Shown: positions 1-12,189 of the stretch, one piece after another | Numbering within the stretch: position 1 is the stretch's first letter | Layout of the letters: each line of letters starts with the position of its first letter | Assembly (NCBI GenBank): GCA_950022655.1 | Contig: OX465588.1 | Coordinates: forward strand, 27,017,525-27,081,524 | DNA: 64,000 nt | Reading direction: 5' to 3' | From: Alentia gelatinosa | Lineage: Eukaryota > Annelida > Polychaeta > Phyllodocida > Polynoidae | Program-made: the position numbers and the translations under genes | The notes under the pieces: generated by a model | What the model was told of the DNA's origin: nothing | Seen by the model: the letters and a program-made list of their open reading frames with translations, nothing else | Databases searched by the model: none

Positions 1-329
1 TCTAGGTTTTGCCTCGACCGAGGAAACCTTTCTGGGCGGTGTTGGTATTTGGAAAGTTAGACAGCCAAGGCGGGTTCAGTTGGCACACAAAGTCCTGCCA
101 GGACAGGGTCCACATTCCACTGTAAGAGAGAAACCTTAGACTACACTAGGCCTGCTACTCCCAGCGTCATATCCATAAATTTAACTGACCCCTGGTATTT
201 TTTATCCATAGGTTTACCATTGGTAAATCGTTCTCCATGCCGCTATGAGTATCACAGTCTATGGTCTCTGACGTTATATATCCAGTGTGTCGTCCGTTTT
301 TTTTAGTGTATACAGGGGTGAGATAAATA

Positions 330-476
330 CAGAAAGCGCCTGGTTTTGGTCAAAGTTGCCATGATCAAACATTTTTGAACGCTGCAATCTATTCACTTAG
401 ATTCGCCTCGTTCATATCGCTACGCATCAATCTTGCGGAAAACAACGACTTTGACCAAAGCTTGTTGGTTTCTTCT
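330..476 (-). repeat. Foldback/MITE-like dispersed repeat, copy 1
   Basis: The ends are complementary: TTTTGGTCAAAG near 342-355 pairs with CTTTGACCAAAG near 449-461, so the element can fold on itself. The copy at 41337-41466 is the same element in the opposite orientation and shares the interior (GATATGAA..GAGGCGAA on one strand, TTCGCCTC..TTCATATCG on the other). It has no coding potential. It is best read as a short non-autonomous DNA element; the family is not recognised. Confidence 0.55.
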
Positions 477-907
477 TTAGGAACATTATTCTATACAATT
501 CTATTCATTTGTTTACTTCTTTTACACTCCATGATGTACCTGGAATCAATGTAAGAGCGTAGATACTGGCATTACTACCCTCCCACAGAAAGATGGAATA
601 TGACAAATGTAACGGAATTACAAGAACTTGTGGACAGATTCCATCCACGTAATTCTGTACTTCGTCTCGGTTTTGTGTTGTATAAAGACATGCCATTGTG
701 TTCTTTCCTTATCTCGAGGACTGTAGGAACTGGGTGTCTTTGTAGTAGGAATACGGTAATATCCCTATTACCGTACTACAAGGCTGTGAAACGCCATCCA
801 TGCCTGTGCTCCGGTGTCGCACCTGGGCCTGTGTCATGTCAGAGTGTCAGTTACGGGATAAACAGACTGAGAGTAAGACCATGAGATACGTTCGGGATTA
901 ACTTCAC
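477..907. other. No gene recognised
   Basis: Unique-looking sequence with short open frames on both strands that overlap each other and show no domain or codon-like pattern. I see no RNA gene here. Confidence 0.5.
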
Positions 908-1433
908 ACAGAGTCGCTCTATATGATCATAAGCAGCTCTGAGCAGCTCTACACAAACAGCAGTAACTCGAGATGATCACAAGCAGCTCTGAGCCGCTCT
1001 ACATGATCACAATGAGCTCTACATAAATAGCAGTAAGTCTACATTAACACAAACAGATCTGAGCAGCTCTACATGATCACAGATACCGCTACACTGTTCT
1101 ACCTATTCAGGCAGCTCTGAGCCAGTCTGCATAAACAGCAGTAACTCTACATTAACACAAACAGCTCTGAACAGCTTCTCATTGACACAAGCAGCTCCAA
1201 ACAGCTCTACATTAACAAAAGTAGCTCTGAGCATCACTACATAAACAGTAGCGACTCTCCATAAGTACAAGCAGCTCTGAACAGCTCTTCCTTAACACTA
1301 GCAGCTCAGAGCAGCTCTACATTAACAGCAGTATCTCTACATGAACACCAGTAGCTCTGAGCAGCTCTACATCAACACAAGCACCTCTGAGCCCCTCTAC
1401 ATAACACAAACTGCTCGGAGCAGCTCGGGTTGT
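908..1433. repeat. Degenerate minisatellite rich in AGCAGCTCTGAGC
   Basis: Roughly 30-bp imperfect units built from AGCAGCTCTGAGCAGCTCTAC followed by AT/CA-rich spacers such as ATTAACACA or ATAAACAGCA. Unit length drifts and substitutions are frequent, so this is an old array. Shorter AGCTGCTCTGAGC pieces occur again near 3600-3622 and in another array at 41910-42130, which suggests a favoured motif, not necessarily shared origin. Confidence 0.8.
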
Positions 1434-2440
1434 ACTAAGAGAGGATTAAAGGTGAGCAAACACAAGGCAAAGCCATGCCCCGAGGGGAGATTCCGTCCAA
1501 AGATACACGCATACCACCAGGGTGATACATACTCTACCAATATGATGTAGCATTTCTTGCTGGTCCAGATATAGCTAGACTCTATTTCTAAAAATCAGAA
1601 ATTAGATACTAAATAGTGGTCCGCTATTCGGATTTAAGACGGGAATGTCTTTATTTGTAAAACCTACAAGATAACTGTAGATAGTTAAGCCGTTTTCAGG
1701 GATGTTCTGATTCGTGTGTGGGAACTATGGGCCACACTCTTTAACACAAGCAAACTAATGAAGCATATATCATTTAAAAGCACAATAGGACCAATGTGAC
1801 GGCTATAGAAATATGACATGGTATTATCAACAAACTTTATAAAAGAAATATCCAGCTTCATTACTATTTCACTAAATAAAACAAGGCATTGAATGCAGGT
1901 TGGCTTCTTTCGTGTTCCATCGTAAATGCATTGATATGCGATACAGCCAACGAGCATCAGAAACGCTTAATTATTGATCAATTTGGCAATGACGTCAGGC
2001 AGCTAATTGACGAGAAGAAACGTAATACTAGAAACACGATAAGTGTAATTAATATGAAGTCTTGGCAGGAGAAGAATGTAACTATTCCGAATGTGTATTC
2101 ATTGTCGATCAATTATTCACATTGTTGTATGATATGAGGAGTGAAACCGGCGATATGGAATCAAGTCTTGTAATGGTGTATTCTAAACATACATATATAT
2201 TCTATTGAAACACCACTACACCGATGATATACATTAATGTCGACAGAATTATGAGTGAAAATACCCACAGAACTTCTTTTTTTTTGAATCAATGTTTATA
2301 CGATACTTGAATTATGTCTTGTTGTTCCAGAAAAAAGCTGGCCAGGGAACCTGAATATCCGTATTTCATTGATACATCAAATCAACCTTCGTCCTTGCAG
2401 AGAGTATGAATATTACTGAACAAGCTTTTCTGTGTTTCTT
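1434..2440. other. AT-rich stretch, nothing recognised
   Basis: Small open frames on both strands (about 1685-1957 minus and 1889-2137 plus) overlap and match no family I know. No repeat array or RNA gene was seen. Confidence 0.5.
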
Positions 2441-2815
2441 GGCGTGGGCCACACGCTCATATACATTACCTAAAGGTTAGAGTAGTCACATAGACTTTGA
2501 GACTGCTGCAGAAAACTAACCCTTCACCATCTACGTACTAATACTACACATTGGACCAGTGTCTCAGGGTCTTTGAGTCGTGCCAACTGACCAGAACTGA
2601 TCAATAAGAGACCGAAATACCTCATTGACCTACGAGTGCTTGACAAATTTGGGTCCGAGACAGGCTGTCGTAGAAGCAAGTTGACTGGGTGCAAGTGGGT
2701 TACAGAAAATGACCCATATATACTGAATGCCCAAACCTTAGAATTAATTGTCATTTATTAATAATTCCTCGATCATACACCATGATGACAATACGTTTGC
2801 TCCTAGTTTTTCAGT
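2441..2815 (+). repeat. Dispersed repeat family D, copy 1
   Basis: Shares blocks in the same order with 63650-63890: GTGGACCACACGCTCATATA-like start, the ACATAGACTTTGAG block, then AAGTTGACTGGGTGCAAGTG and GGTTACAGAAAATSACCCAT near 2679-2720. The middle is longer here than at 63 kb. No open frame of note. Likely a non-autonomous transposon or SINE remnant; class unknown. Confidence 0.65.
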
Positions 2816-3470
2816 GTAGAGGAATTAATAATCTGTTTCCCTCATGAAACCACAACGCTGCACACCATACGCCATTGCTGCATGTTCTATTTATAGCCTA
2901 AAAGAGAATGGACATCCACGAGAGGCAGCACTGAGGTGAATAGGGTGAAAGACGAGGGTCCACACTCCACCACAAAGACCCCCGTCAAGGGTCCTCGTCA
3001 GGGCACAACCGCCTCACTCTCCATACACATTGTATGGACACTCTCCCTCCCAGCTACGTTGTGACCTTAAACCCCATCCCGCGGTCGCTAGCAAGGCAGA
3101 CTGTCCAGTGAGGGGTTGAGACGGTACACAGAGGTAACATGGGGCATGTACTGGTGTATAGGGAGGGAGAGTGTAGGAGATGGATAGTGAGGACGGGCTG
3201 GGAGCAGAAACCAGACGCCACACAAAACGCTGCCAGACTCCAGTCTATGGGGTGCCAAGTGAACATTAAATATTCAATTTACTGTCGGTATGCTATTTCA
3301 TGATTGGCTATTTCAACTGTCGTTGAATGTACAGAATAAACAGCAGGTTACATTTCCTGTGTATGGACTGTTTTACCAGTACGGAGTGCACGGTGCATAG
3401 GGTTGGGAGAGGTTCTGTAGACTTTCAGTATGCTTTACAAAGGCAGGTGTAGAACTGGCTGGATGGCTGG

Positions 3471-3592
3471 GCGCCAAGTTCGTTACCAAAATGACCAACT
3501 GACCGGACAACACCCAAACCTTTCAATGATTCACCTTTGAGAATTCCAGGTATTCATCAAAGACGAACCTACCATTTGGTTCTAATTATTGT
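3471..3592 (+). repeat. Fragment of dispersed repeat family D (3' part)
   Basis: The block with CTTTCAATGATTC, the ATTCATCAAAGACGAA stretch and CCATTTGGTTCTA resembles the 3' part of the copy at 63820-63890 (CTTTCAATTGTTC, ATTCATCAATGATGAA, CCATTTGTTGCTA). The 5' part of the family is absent. Confidence 0.45.
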
Positions 3593-3817
3593 ATTTGAGC
3601 TGTTCTGAGCTGCTCTGAGCTGCCAGACAATAAATAACCAACACAGGGTCAACTTTTGTAGGCGTAGAGAAGGTCAACCTAAGCTGCGTCATATATACGC
3701 CTACTTCTGTACATGTACAGCGTAAACTCGTATGTACGCCTGTTTACCCTTCCCTACTCCCCTGTCCGATTATTCCGTTGTCTGGGCGTCCAGGTTTGTG
3801 TTGGTGTACGGAGTCAG

Positions 3818-4300
3818 AACTCCATAAGGCATCAGTCCTGTCTAGCACAGAATGGTATATTTTCACGCACATAGAACCCCATAAGGCATCAATACTGTTT
3901 GGCACAGAATGGTATATTCTAAAGCACATAACACCTCATAAGGCATCAGTCCTGTTTGGCACAGAATGCTATATTTTCATGCACGTAGAACCTCATAAGG
4001 CATCAGTCCTGGTATATCTTAAAGCCCATAGAACCCCATAAGGTATCAGCCCTGTCTGGCACAGAATGGTATATTTACACGAACATAGAACCCCATAGGG
4101 TATCAGTCCTGTCTGGCACAGAATGGTATATTTACACGAACAAAGAACCCCATAAGGTATCAGCCCTGTCTGGCACAGAATGGTATATTTACACGAACAA
4201 AGAACCCCATAGGGTACCAGTCCTGTCTGGCACATAATGGTATATCTTCATACACATAGCATCCCATAAGGCATCAGATCTGTCTGGCACAGCCTTCCGG
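3818..4300. repeat. 57-bp minisatellite, 9 units
   Basis: The phrase CATAAGG(C/T)ATCAG recurs at 3823, 3880, 3937, 3994, 4037, 4094, 4151, 4208 and 4265. The spacing is exactly 57 bp except one 43-bp unit that has lost 14 bp. Because 57 is a multiple of 3, stop-free frames run through the array on both strands (for example 3778-4041 plus and 3993-4235 minus); these are repeat artefacts, not genes. Confidence 0.92.
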
Positions 4301-5035
4301 CGGAAGTGGGCCGCGGTCCCTGTACGGATGGCAGCAGTCATCTCTGGTCGTCTGCTCCCTAATAAAAGCTTCAGTTGGGCGGCGGCGGCACCAGGAAATG
4401 GCTGCATTGTGCTCGCTGCAGTCGAGCCGAGCAGATTCAGTAAATATCAGGGGACCAGGCGAGTGTGCCACGTGAAAGGGTAATCCACAATCTCTGTCCT
4501 CTAAGCTGAGATTTGACGATTCTCTTTAATATTTCATGAGAATTTTAAATGATTTCCTCCGATTGGTTATATTTGAGGAATCTGGTCAAACGTTCACAGA
4601 TGGGAAGCTTTTAAAGGGGAATAAGATAGCAACAGTCATGCCATCTAGTGGCATTTTCGGCAATCTGACCAGGAAGGTCAATCAACACGAAGTGGAAATT
4701 ACAGGCATTCATCGATGTGGCTCAAAAGGGTTCTCGGTAATTCGTACGAATGTGGTGGTTAACTGGAGTCTCGTGTACAGCAAGTATTCTCTGAGTAGGT
4801 GAAAGGGTGTCATACCAAAATGAAACATCCTAAAATTACATTTAATGCGCATGTATAATGAAAGTATCCAATGTAAAAGGAAAGGGACTACTATTGTTAC
4901 AACAACTGATTTTAACCAGGTGAAGACTGAAGTGTGACACCTGGAGAGAACACCTTTTAGACTATTATTTTTACATTTTGATGTCAGGGAGTAGGAAATG
5001 TCGTGCGAGGTTAGAATTGACTACGTGTTTATTAG
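4301..5035. other. No gene recognised
   Basis: Contains an 88-codon open frame at 4536-4802 (plus) with mixed composition but no recognisable domain, splice context or homologue. I do not call it a gene. The rest is AT-rich. Confidence 0.45.
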
Positions 5036-5265
5036 TGTACTAGCAACTTCGTCGAGTCTAAGTTATATTAGCAACCAACCCCTGTCTGCGCTGAGCTACG
5101 ACTTAACATGCGTAGCAAACGTCTGCTCTGGTGGCCAGTGTAAGTCCCAGTTACAGGTGAAAAATGTGATAAATGATTTTCCCGACTGCCGATAGCGGGA
5201 TTCGAACCCCCATCACCCACATTCCCAGCCTGACACTCTGCTGACTGCTCCACAGAGCCACATGC
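5036..5265 (-). repeat. tRNA-derived SINE, family 2
   Basis: On the minus strand a tRNA-like head begins near 5262 with TGGCTCTGTGGAGCAGTCAG (A-box-like), followed about 50 bp later by GGGTTCGAATCCC (B box; reverse complement at 5199-5211). A non-tRNA body then runs down to about 5036. The head lacks a clean acceptor stem and T stem, so it is not called a tRNA gene. It differs from the main SINE family of this window. Confidence 0.6.
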
Positions 5266-5329
5266 TCTGAGTGGGGCAAATATTTAGGCTGGTGGTTGGT
5301 GGGAGAACCAGCAGAGTTTCGAAAGGGGT

Positions 5330-5622
5330 ACCAGCGAAATCTTGCGATCTCATTGGTTTCTCACGAGAAAAAAAGATCAGAAAACTACAATACTAAACTT
5401 TGATTTTGGCATGGCTTGAAATGAATCATAAGAGAACAAGTTTGTCTGAGTATAGAAATACAAAAAAGAAGAACAGGTTCGAGTTTTTACCTACACGAGA
5501 ATCTCACTCCCGTGGGGCTTCAATCTCCCACCCTAGATCGGGTTCACTATGTCTCTATGTATGCGAGCAACTTCAAGCGGATTCGACGGAATTCTACCGT
5601 TTTAAATATAGTAGGTAATCAA
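5330..5622 (+). repeat. Dispersed repeat family C, copy 1
   Basis: Colinear with 21815-22108: TTGYGATCTCATTG, the ACTAARCTTTGATTTTGGC block, CTACACGAGAATCTCACTC with an equivalent at 21985-22000, TCRYTGGGCTTCA-like segment, CAAGCGGATYCGACRGAATT and TAGTAGGTAA. No coding potential. The second copy sits inside a MITE, so this family was mobile. Confidence 0.75.
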
Positions 5623-5639
5623 TAAGTCTGGCATAACCT

Positions 5640-6105
5640 TGATACTAGAAAATCTTAAGCTTTCCAAGCCACACGGGTTTTTTTCGTGCTAATATACGGG
5701 TTATTTTCGTGCTCATATAGATCTCCAAACCTCATTATATATTCTAGTAGGGAACATAGCAGGGGACCATAGCAGGGGGTAATATTCGATCTAAATCTAA
5801 ACACACATAGAGCACCTAACAGCCGATAATACTATAGCACCACCATGCGGACAGCACCACCCCACCCTTAGCGGGCGGGCACTCAACTCCCCTCAGTGAG
5901 GGCGGGGATGTAAAGGGCCGCTTGTAAGTGTGAATGTTTTTAGATGAGGACGCAGAGGGCAATGCGGTTGTAGGGGAGGGGGGAGGGAGGGGAACGACCC
6001 TCTCCAGCTTTAAGTGTAACACGATGTGGCTTCTAAAAGAATCCAATAATGGCGTGAATGGCTTCGGATTGGCTTCACTCCGATGGAAACAGTTGACGGA
6101 TCTTC
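5640..6105. other. No gene recognised; short GC-rich patch
   Basis: Includes a purine-rich G stretch near 5968-5992 and a C-rich patch near 5857-5895. The open frames here (5816-6046 minus, 5934-6143 plus) have no recognisable domain. Confidence 0.45.
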
Positions 6106-6119
6106 CCGCCAGAGGGCGC
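6106..6119 (+). promoter_or_regulatory. Candidate CTCF site
   Basis: CCGCCAGAGGGCGC matches 13 of 14 positions of the bilaterian CTCF core consensus CCASYAGRKGGCRS. Occupancy cannot be inferred from sequence alone. Confidence 0.45.
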
Positions 6120-6320
6120 GTCGCTGGTGCCCTGCGTCGCTAAGTATGCTAAGGACACACACGCGACGAACCAGCGAAGCGGCAATGGCACTGCTTTTGT
6201 GAAAATTACTTGGGTTCGCGTGAAATTACCATCTCGTCTTGACTCTTTTCCAAAAAGGAAATTTATTGTAAAAAGTTTACAGTACGCTTTTTTAATCTCT
6301 TCAGGATTTATTGAATATTG

Positions 6321-6571
6321 CAGGGATGTCACTTGGGTCAGGGAAAACCAGAAGAAATATTATTCATGTGGAATTTACTGCCTCAGAGAAAACATGGAAA
6401 ACACATCAATGTTGGCCATGAAATAAAATTGAGGGTGTGTAAGGAGGCTCGAGCACTGGTTTATGAGGTTCAAATTATCCTTTCTTCGTTTTATAAAAGA
6501 AAAATAATTCTATAAACTGTAAAGGGTAACAAGGATTTCATTGAAAAAGAAAAGGAAATCTGCCATCCCTG
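6321..6571 (+). mobile_element. MITE family B (hAT-like ends), copy 1
   Basis: About 251 bp, starting CAGGGATGTCACT and ending with CTGCCATCCCTG, which are inverted copies of each other. The interior carries the family hallmarks TCATRTGGAATTTACTGCCTC, GAAAACACATC, TTGGCCATG, GGTTTATGAGG and AACAAGGATTTC. The flanks GAATATTG and AAATATCA resemble an 8-bp target duplication that has diverged. CAGGG ends and 8-bp duplications are usual for hAT elements. There is no transposase. Confidence 0.7.
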
Positions 6572-6964
6572 AAATATCACCAGGAAAGAAGAGCGTGGGT
6601 TTGTAGACATTGGTCGTTTCTTTGGGTGTTTCGTTACACGCTGCTTTCACTGGATACACTCATCTGTTACCCGACTAAAAGACAAAGAGAAAGAAGCTCA
6701 CGCACTGGATAATCCATCAACATGCTCCCCTTCCTCTCCTCTCATGGGAAAACATTCCGTGACTAATTAAAGTCTTCTCATTTAGGGTGATTTTGTGTTG
6801 ATGAACATATTCATCTCCAAAAACCTGGACTTTTATTGTGTCTTCTTTCACATGACTTTAAGTGTGCATCGGTCATGCTGGGGTCAACATGAGGACGTGT
6901 CAACAGAACCAATGTTTTAATCATTAATCTGGCGACCTATAGAATCCACGATTCACTTGCGGTT

Positions 6965-7212
6965 GTTTTTGTTTGTTTGTTTACCATTACAGGACTTTTC
7001 TAGTTTGGCCTTCATATAGCAGTAAATCTACCACTGCTGGGAATGAAGGAGAAAGGTGGCTGCACACCACACCACATAGACATAGTATGGGAAGGACTGG
7101 TCTTTTGATATAGCAGTAAATCTACCACTGTCGAGGGTAATGGAGAAAGGTGGCTGCACTGATATTATATCCACAACTTTGTACTTATCTAATGTTTAAC
7201 CACTATCCCCCA
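6965..7212 (-). repeat. SINE family 1, copy with degenerate tRNA head
   Basis: On the minus strand: decayed tRNA head (7212-7155), then two tandem body modules of about 80-90 bp. Each runs GCAGCCACCTTTCTCC, then CAGTGGTAGATTTACTGC, then ATATCAAA and CCTTCCCATACTATG; the first is followed by GTGTGG. The remnant tail (TGTAATGGTAAACAAAC) is at 6980-6995. Confidence 0.75.
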
Positions 7213-7367
7213 AATCCTGCAGGGAAGGATTATAGAGCAACATCTATGCATGTGTGTGCTGTGATGGAGAGCATACTAACACAGCTATAGAGCCACTCGG
7301 CTTAGATTCCTGCTGAAAGCAATCTGAGTCTCTTTAATCCTTTAGAATCAACCTCCAGCACAATATG

Positions 7368-7545
7368 CTCGGAGGTGCTCGGAGATACTCGGAGATACTC
7401 GGAGTGACTCAGCTCTAGGTGCTCGGAGATGCTCGTAGTGACTCGGAGATGCTCGGTGGTACTGAGAGATGCTCGGAGGTGCTGAGAGACACTTGGATGT
7501 GTTCGGAGATACTCGGAGGTGCTCGGAGTGACTCGTGGGGGCGCT
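7368..7545. repeat. Short-period GCTCGGAGAT/GACTCGGAG minisatellite
   Basis: About 10-bp units (GCTCGGAGGT, ACTCGGAGAT, GCTCGGAGTG) repeated with variation. Overlapping open frames on both strands are repeat artefacts. Confidence 0.85.
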
Positions 7546-8299
7546 CTGCACTAAGCTGCTTCACTCCGGCCTCTCCACCTGCACCCGACCTCCGGGGACA
7601 GACCGGAGGGCCGGGGGAGCCGCTCATCACAACCACACACCACCTTAATCCCAGGGCTGCATCGCCCACGCTCCGCTAAGGCATAGTCACACTCACCGAC
7701 TTGAGTGTTCGAGCCAGCGACTAGATCTCCAGTTTTTTTCTAATCACCGGTGACTTAAGTTGAGATCCCGTAGTGAGAATGTTAGATTTGACTTCAGTCG
7801 GCGACTCGTGCTCCACCTGGTTGCTGACTAGAGTACCTCCAAAAGGACACTAGTCTCTTATGGTTTAAGATTTATTGTCTTTATTTATGTTGTATTTTCC
7901 CTAATTTGCTTTATTTCAAAAATCTATTCAATAACTAGATTTCCGATCGAAGTCTATCCATAACTAAACACTACACTTCTCATGAGAAATGCCTTCATGT
8001 AATCATGCTGTATTCTTTAAGGAATCCCTGAGGGCATCAAGTAGCATTGCAAGGGTTAAGTCTGGGCGTGATCTCTGACATCCGTGTCAAAGGTCACATG
8101 CTGGTGAAACCTGTCACCCGCTCTCCTCTCTCTCCCAGCTCGCTGCTGCACACTCATTAGAAGACGGACGGCAGAGAGGGTCCCATCCCCCAAAAAATAT
8201 ACTCGACAAACTGGCGGGCGCGAATCGGAAGTGCTGCCATGGAAACAAGGTTCAACATCCGGGGACGCGCGCAGGTCACGTGTCGAGTACCGGGGGAAG
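7546..8299. other. No gene recognised
   Basis: Single-copy-looking sequence. GC-rich 7546-7680 and 8195-8299, AT-rich between. No exon or RNA gene recognised. Confidence 0.45.
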
Positions 8300-8313
8300 C
8301 CAGGTGGGGGCGC
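8300..8313 (+). promoter_or_regulatory. Weak CTCF-like site
   Basis: CCAGGTGGGGGCGC matches 12 of 14 positions of CCASYAGRKGGCRS, mismatching at two central positions. Confidence 0.25.
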
Positions 8314-8369
8314 TGTGATCGTTAAGGAGGCTGCCGCAAGGTGGGAGCACTGCTGAGGGGTGCTCGGGT

Positions 8370-8810
8370 GGGGTGGGGGGTGGGAGTGGGACTTGTACTG
8401 CGGGGTGTGTGGGGATGAAGGGGCAGGAGAAGTGTGGGGTGTTTTGGGGGCGGGATACCCGGTGGAGGTAATTCTGGGGTGGAGTTGGTATTGAGGGGGT
8501 CGGGGTAGGGGTTGAGGAAGGGGACTTCTGTCAAGGGACGCAGGGGTGGTATAAGGGAGGTTGGTGGGTCAGGGAGAGTGGTGTGGTGTAAGAGATGTAG
8601 GGGGTGGTGTAAGAGAGGGAGGGGTGGAGTAAGGTACGTCCGGGGTGGTGTTAGGGACGTAGGGAGTGGTGTAAAGGATGTCGGTGGTGTAGCGTACGTC
8701 GGGGTAGTATAAGGGATGTACGGTGGTGTAAGGGACGTAAGTGATGGTGTACGGGACGTAGGGGTGGTGTAAGAGAAGTAGGGGGTGTTGTAAGGGACAT
8801 AGGTGTCGTA
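8370..8810. repeat. G-rich GTGGTGTAAGGGACGTAGGG minisatellite
   Basis: Units of about 17-20 bp with TGGTGTAAGRGA(C/T)GTAGGG, preceded by a G-rich lead-in (8340-8500). The minus-strand frame at 8322-8861 is Pro/Thr/Tyr-rich and made only of translated repeat, so it is rejected as a gene. The plus strand is strongly G-rich and could form G-quadruplex structures. Confidence 0.85.
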
Positions 8811-10660
8811 TAAGGTGGCTATCAGGGGGTATGCACAGGGTCTATGGTGGGTTGTTTCCAATCTTCAGGAAGCCAAAATGCTTCTGGCATCCCGTTCAAT
8901 ACTTGGCTTCAATACGTGGCTTCCGCAATCATGGAGCTTTGTAATAATACACATTACTGTCTTCCGCTCTGTACCTAAACCAATTTCTCTTACAAGGGCA
9001 GTAATGTTTCACGTTCTGTTTCAGACAGATGTCGGTGATTGTCCTCATACATCAAGGCACGGCACAGTAACCATGGAGACAATAGGATTAAAGCAGGTGC
9101 CGCGCAAACACACGCGCATCATAGTGCACGTGCGGGGGCTCCCCAGCGCTGCAGTGCGATGATTACCTGAGTGAAGCAGGCCACTGCAACGCTTTCAAAT
9201 CGCCTAATGAGATATCCGCCGATAAAGAACACCGCTTCCAACGTTAGGTTGTATTTTGTGACAACAGGTCGCTGACAGAGCATTGACAGGCATTGACAGT
9301 TTGAGAGTTTGACAGCTGGGACTATGAGCCTACTGGTGAATCCTTACTGGGTATATAATAAAACACGCAGACCTATTGCCAGTCACAAACTGCTTTTAAC
9401 GAGGCACAGAATACCACCACGCACTACGATTAAAAAAAACCCACTAGTATTGCCCTGGGGGCCTTGCTGCGTTAAATTTGTGGATTGCAGAATAGAGACC
9501 CGAGGAGGAAACTGTTGCTCTAGATTCTTTGCGGATCGCATCATAACTATGTCACCACCTATATTCAATTTCAATACTAAGAAACCTTTCATCTTTGGTT
9601 GGTTGGTTCGATTTAACGTCCAGTTAACCATTACAAGTTCTTATCAGACTTTCATTTAAGTGTCACTGAAAATCTAGTTTTGTGAAAAAGTAGCGATTCA
9701 ACATGATAATAACGATGTCATACAAAACGATCAGATTTTATTGGAGGAATGCTTTTCCCACTTTTTTAGGAGCAGCAACCCCAGGCTGAGATATGTATAC
9801 TCAGAGGAGAGTAGGTGATTAGAATGAAGCGAGGTTAGGTAATTGATTTTCGCCGTTTTCCTTTTTTCATTCGTGTTACTGAATTAGAAATAAAAACTTT
9901 CCCCCACTGTTTTCAGCTGAGGCGGATATTTGTCCGGGTTGTAGCTGGATGTTGGACTATTTTGGTGCTTCATAGTCAGGGTTGTGTCTTGGGCCCACCC
10001 ATAAAGAAGGTACACAGTCAGGGGGATGGGTTGGGGTAAAATATTTCGGGTATTTTGCGTATGTCTTTTGCGAGTAGGAGTAAAGGTTCTCATTTACATA
10101 CATATTTCATGGACGGCCACCTTCGGTCTTTGTGCACACACGGAAGAGCCCGTAGGAAGCTCCCCACACAAACCCATCATCCCTGACCTCAAAACAGTTG
10201 AACCAATAAAGTTTGGTGATGTTTTCACACACGCCGACTGGCCAGCGCCAACTGCTGCCTCCCAACACTCGGTGCATGACAAGCACGGACCCCATCACTC
10301 ATCCTCAGAGCTCTCTCTCAGCACTTTCAAACGTGCCAGGCTGGGGAAAGGCGCCCCAGATATGTGGAATTCCCAGCAGGTTAAGCGATTCCATACAAAC
10401 ATGTAGAGTCCAGCAGTTCTCAGCCCCCTCTGTTAACTAGCCGCAAATGGTGTATTCAGAATTGATGAACGAGCGTGAAACTATGAATGATAAACAATCA
10501 AATGGTTTCGGTTATATTCAGTCGCTGGGTCATTTTTTTGTAATCCACTTGAACCCTTTCAACTTGTCCTTCCTACAACTGCCTTTTTAGGATCCAAATA
10601 TATATATATATCAATGACCAATGATGTATTTCGGTTTCTGGTGATTGCTCATGGTTATCG
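8811..10660. other. No gene recognised; SINE tail fragment at 9598-9640
   Basis: Frames at 8803-9162, 9309-9659 and 10026-10406 (plus) have no recognisable domains. At 9598-9640 the sequence TTGGTTGGTTCGATTTAACG followed by TCCAGTTAACC matches the tail of SINE family 1, so part of the 9309-9659 frame is repeat. Confidence 0.5.
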
Positions 10661-10664
10661 GTAG

Positions 10665-11015
10665 GATAAGTCAGGACAACTGGAGATGAGACAGAACAGG
10701 TATAATACACAGACTATAGGAAAAAGTCAGACCAACTGAAGACAGAACAGGTATGACACACAGACTATAGGGAAAAGTCAGGACAACTGGAGACAAAACA
10801 GACCTGTATGATACAGACATTATGGACAAGTCAGGACAACTGGAGACAGAACAGGTATAATACACAGACATTAGGAACAAGTCAGGACTACTGGAGACAG
10901 GAATGATATACAGACATTACAGAAAAGACAACTGGAGACAGAATAGGTATAATACATAGACGTGAGAAACAAGTCAGGACAACTGAAGACAAAACAGGTA
11001 TAATACACAGACATT
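10665..11015. repeat. 51-56-bp minisatellite
   Basis: Units of GTCAGGACAACTGGAGACAG followed by AACAGGTATAATACACAGAC and ATTA.GG(A)AAAA. Starts lie near 10671, 10727, 10778, 10831, 10882, 10929 and 10974, giving seven units with indels. Confidence 0.9.
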
Positions 11016-12180
11016 AAAGGCAGGCCTATCTCCTCAGTGTATGTGGATCGTGGGCTTCCATATCCAGCATTGTGAGAAATACCTGCTACTTATCCCACAG
11101 GACATACTCTAACGCCTTTCCAGGTACCTGCAGCATTCTGCATTGGCTTCGTTACGACAGCCTGTTTTCACTGGCTATGATCACTCATAACGACTGGGTA
11201 CCCGTGCACGGGCCGGTGGGCAGGGTACCAGTGTACTTACACCGGGGCATGATGGGAATTGTCGAGAGGGACGGTAATAGCGGTGCACGACCGGCTGGGT
11301 CCCAGCATGAACAATTAACGCCAGTTGTCGGAGGACTGTACCGTCATAATAGCATGTTCTACAGCCTGTCCCAGAGGGAAAGGTCACGCGGGCCATAGTG
11401 TATGTATTTATTATATACCTTTCACGGGAATAACACATAGCACGTACACGAAGCGTGCCTACCCGGGAATACGATGCACATGTATATATGTAAGAACTGG
11501 AAATCACCAAAATGAAATATAAATCTGAGCATTCGTTGGTGCACGTGATAATCTTGACCTAATTTAACATGTACTTATTGGCTCTCGGGTGGATGTGAAT
11601 TGAGAAGCCACAAAACTGGCATTCGCCGCATGTCGAATGTGAACGTATTGCCACACAGGGGGCATTTTCACAAGCGGTCCATTGGGATAAATACATGGAG
11701 TTATAGAATAAACACATTTAAGAAATAGCCGGAATCTCTATGTAAGAAGGAGGGATAATTGTCGACTTCAGATATAGGGATAATCCTATAATCTGTATCA
11801 AAGTTCTCGATTAGCGTGTGATAACTCTTCGTTGCTTCAGGGATGTCCTGATCCAATTACTCCACGAGAATACATAAGGAAGTGATATCTGTCACAGCAG
11901 CACCTGGAGAGGTACAAGGAGGAGCCAGGGTAAGGTGTGGAGGGGCTGAGGACGTCCCCTCACTTATTAAGTAGAACTGGGGGGGGGGGGGGAGTGGGGT
12001 GGTGACAGGTCACGATTAGGGGGCACGTGCAGGTCGGGTGGGGGCGGAGGGGGTTGACCGGGGTAGAAGGATGGTACCCATTCTTCTCTACCTTTAACAA
12101 TAGATACAGCTAAAGACCTTGTATCCACTGCCGCCGATAAGACCTAGATACACTAGGATTAGAAACACCATACACTGTGG
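11016..12180. other. No gene recognised; 14-G run at 11979-11992
   Basis: Two overlapping frames on opposite strands (11072-11398 and 11181-11510) show no domain. The stretch 11930-12060 is G-rich on the plus strand and includes a run of 14 G. Confidence 0.5.
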
Positions 12181-12189
12181 CCAATGAAT

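Noticed and set aside
3818..4300. CRISPR-like regular repeats
   Set aside because: Units are contiguous with no unique spacers, in eukaryotic-type DNA; this is a minisatellite.
5187..5262. Possible tRNA gene on the minus strand
   Set aside because: A and B boxes are present but acceptor and T stems do not pair well and a SINE-like body follows.
8322..8861. 179-codon Thr/Pro-rich minus-strand frame
   Set aside because: Made entirely of a 17-20-bp repeat; composition without stops explains it.
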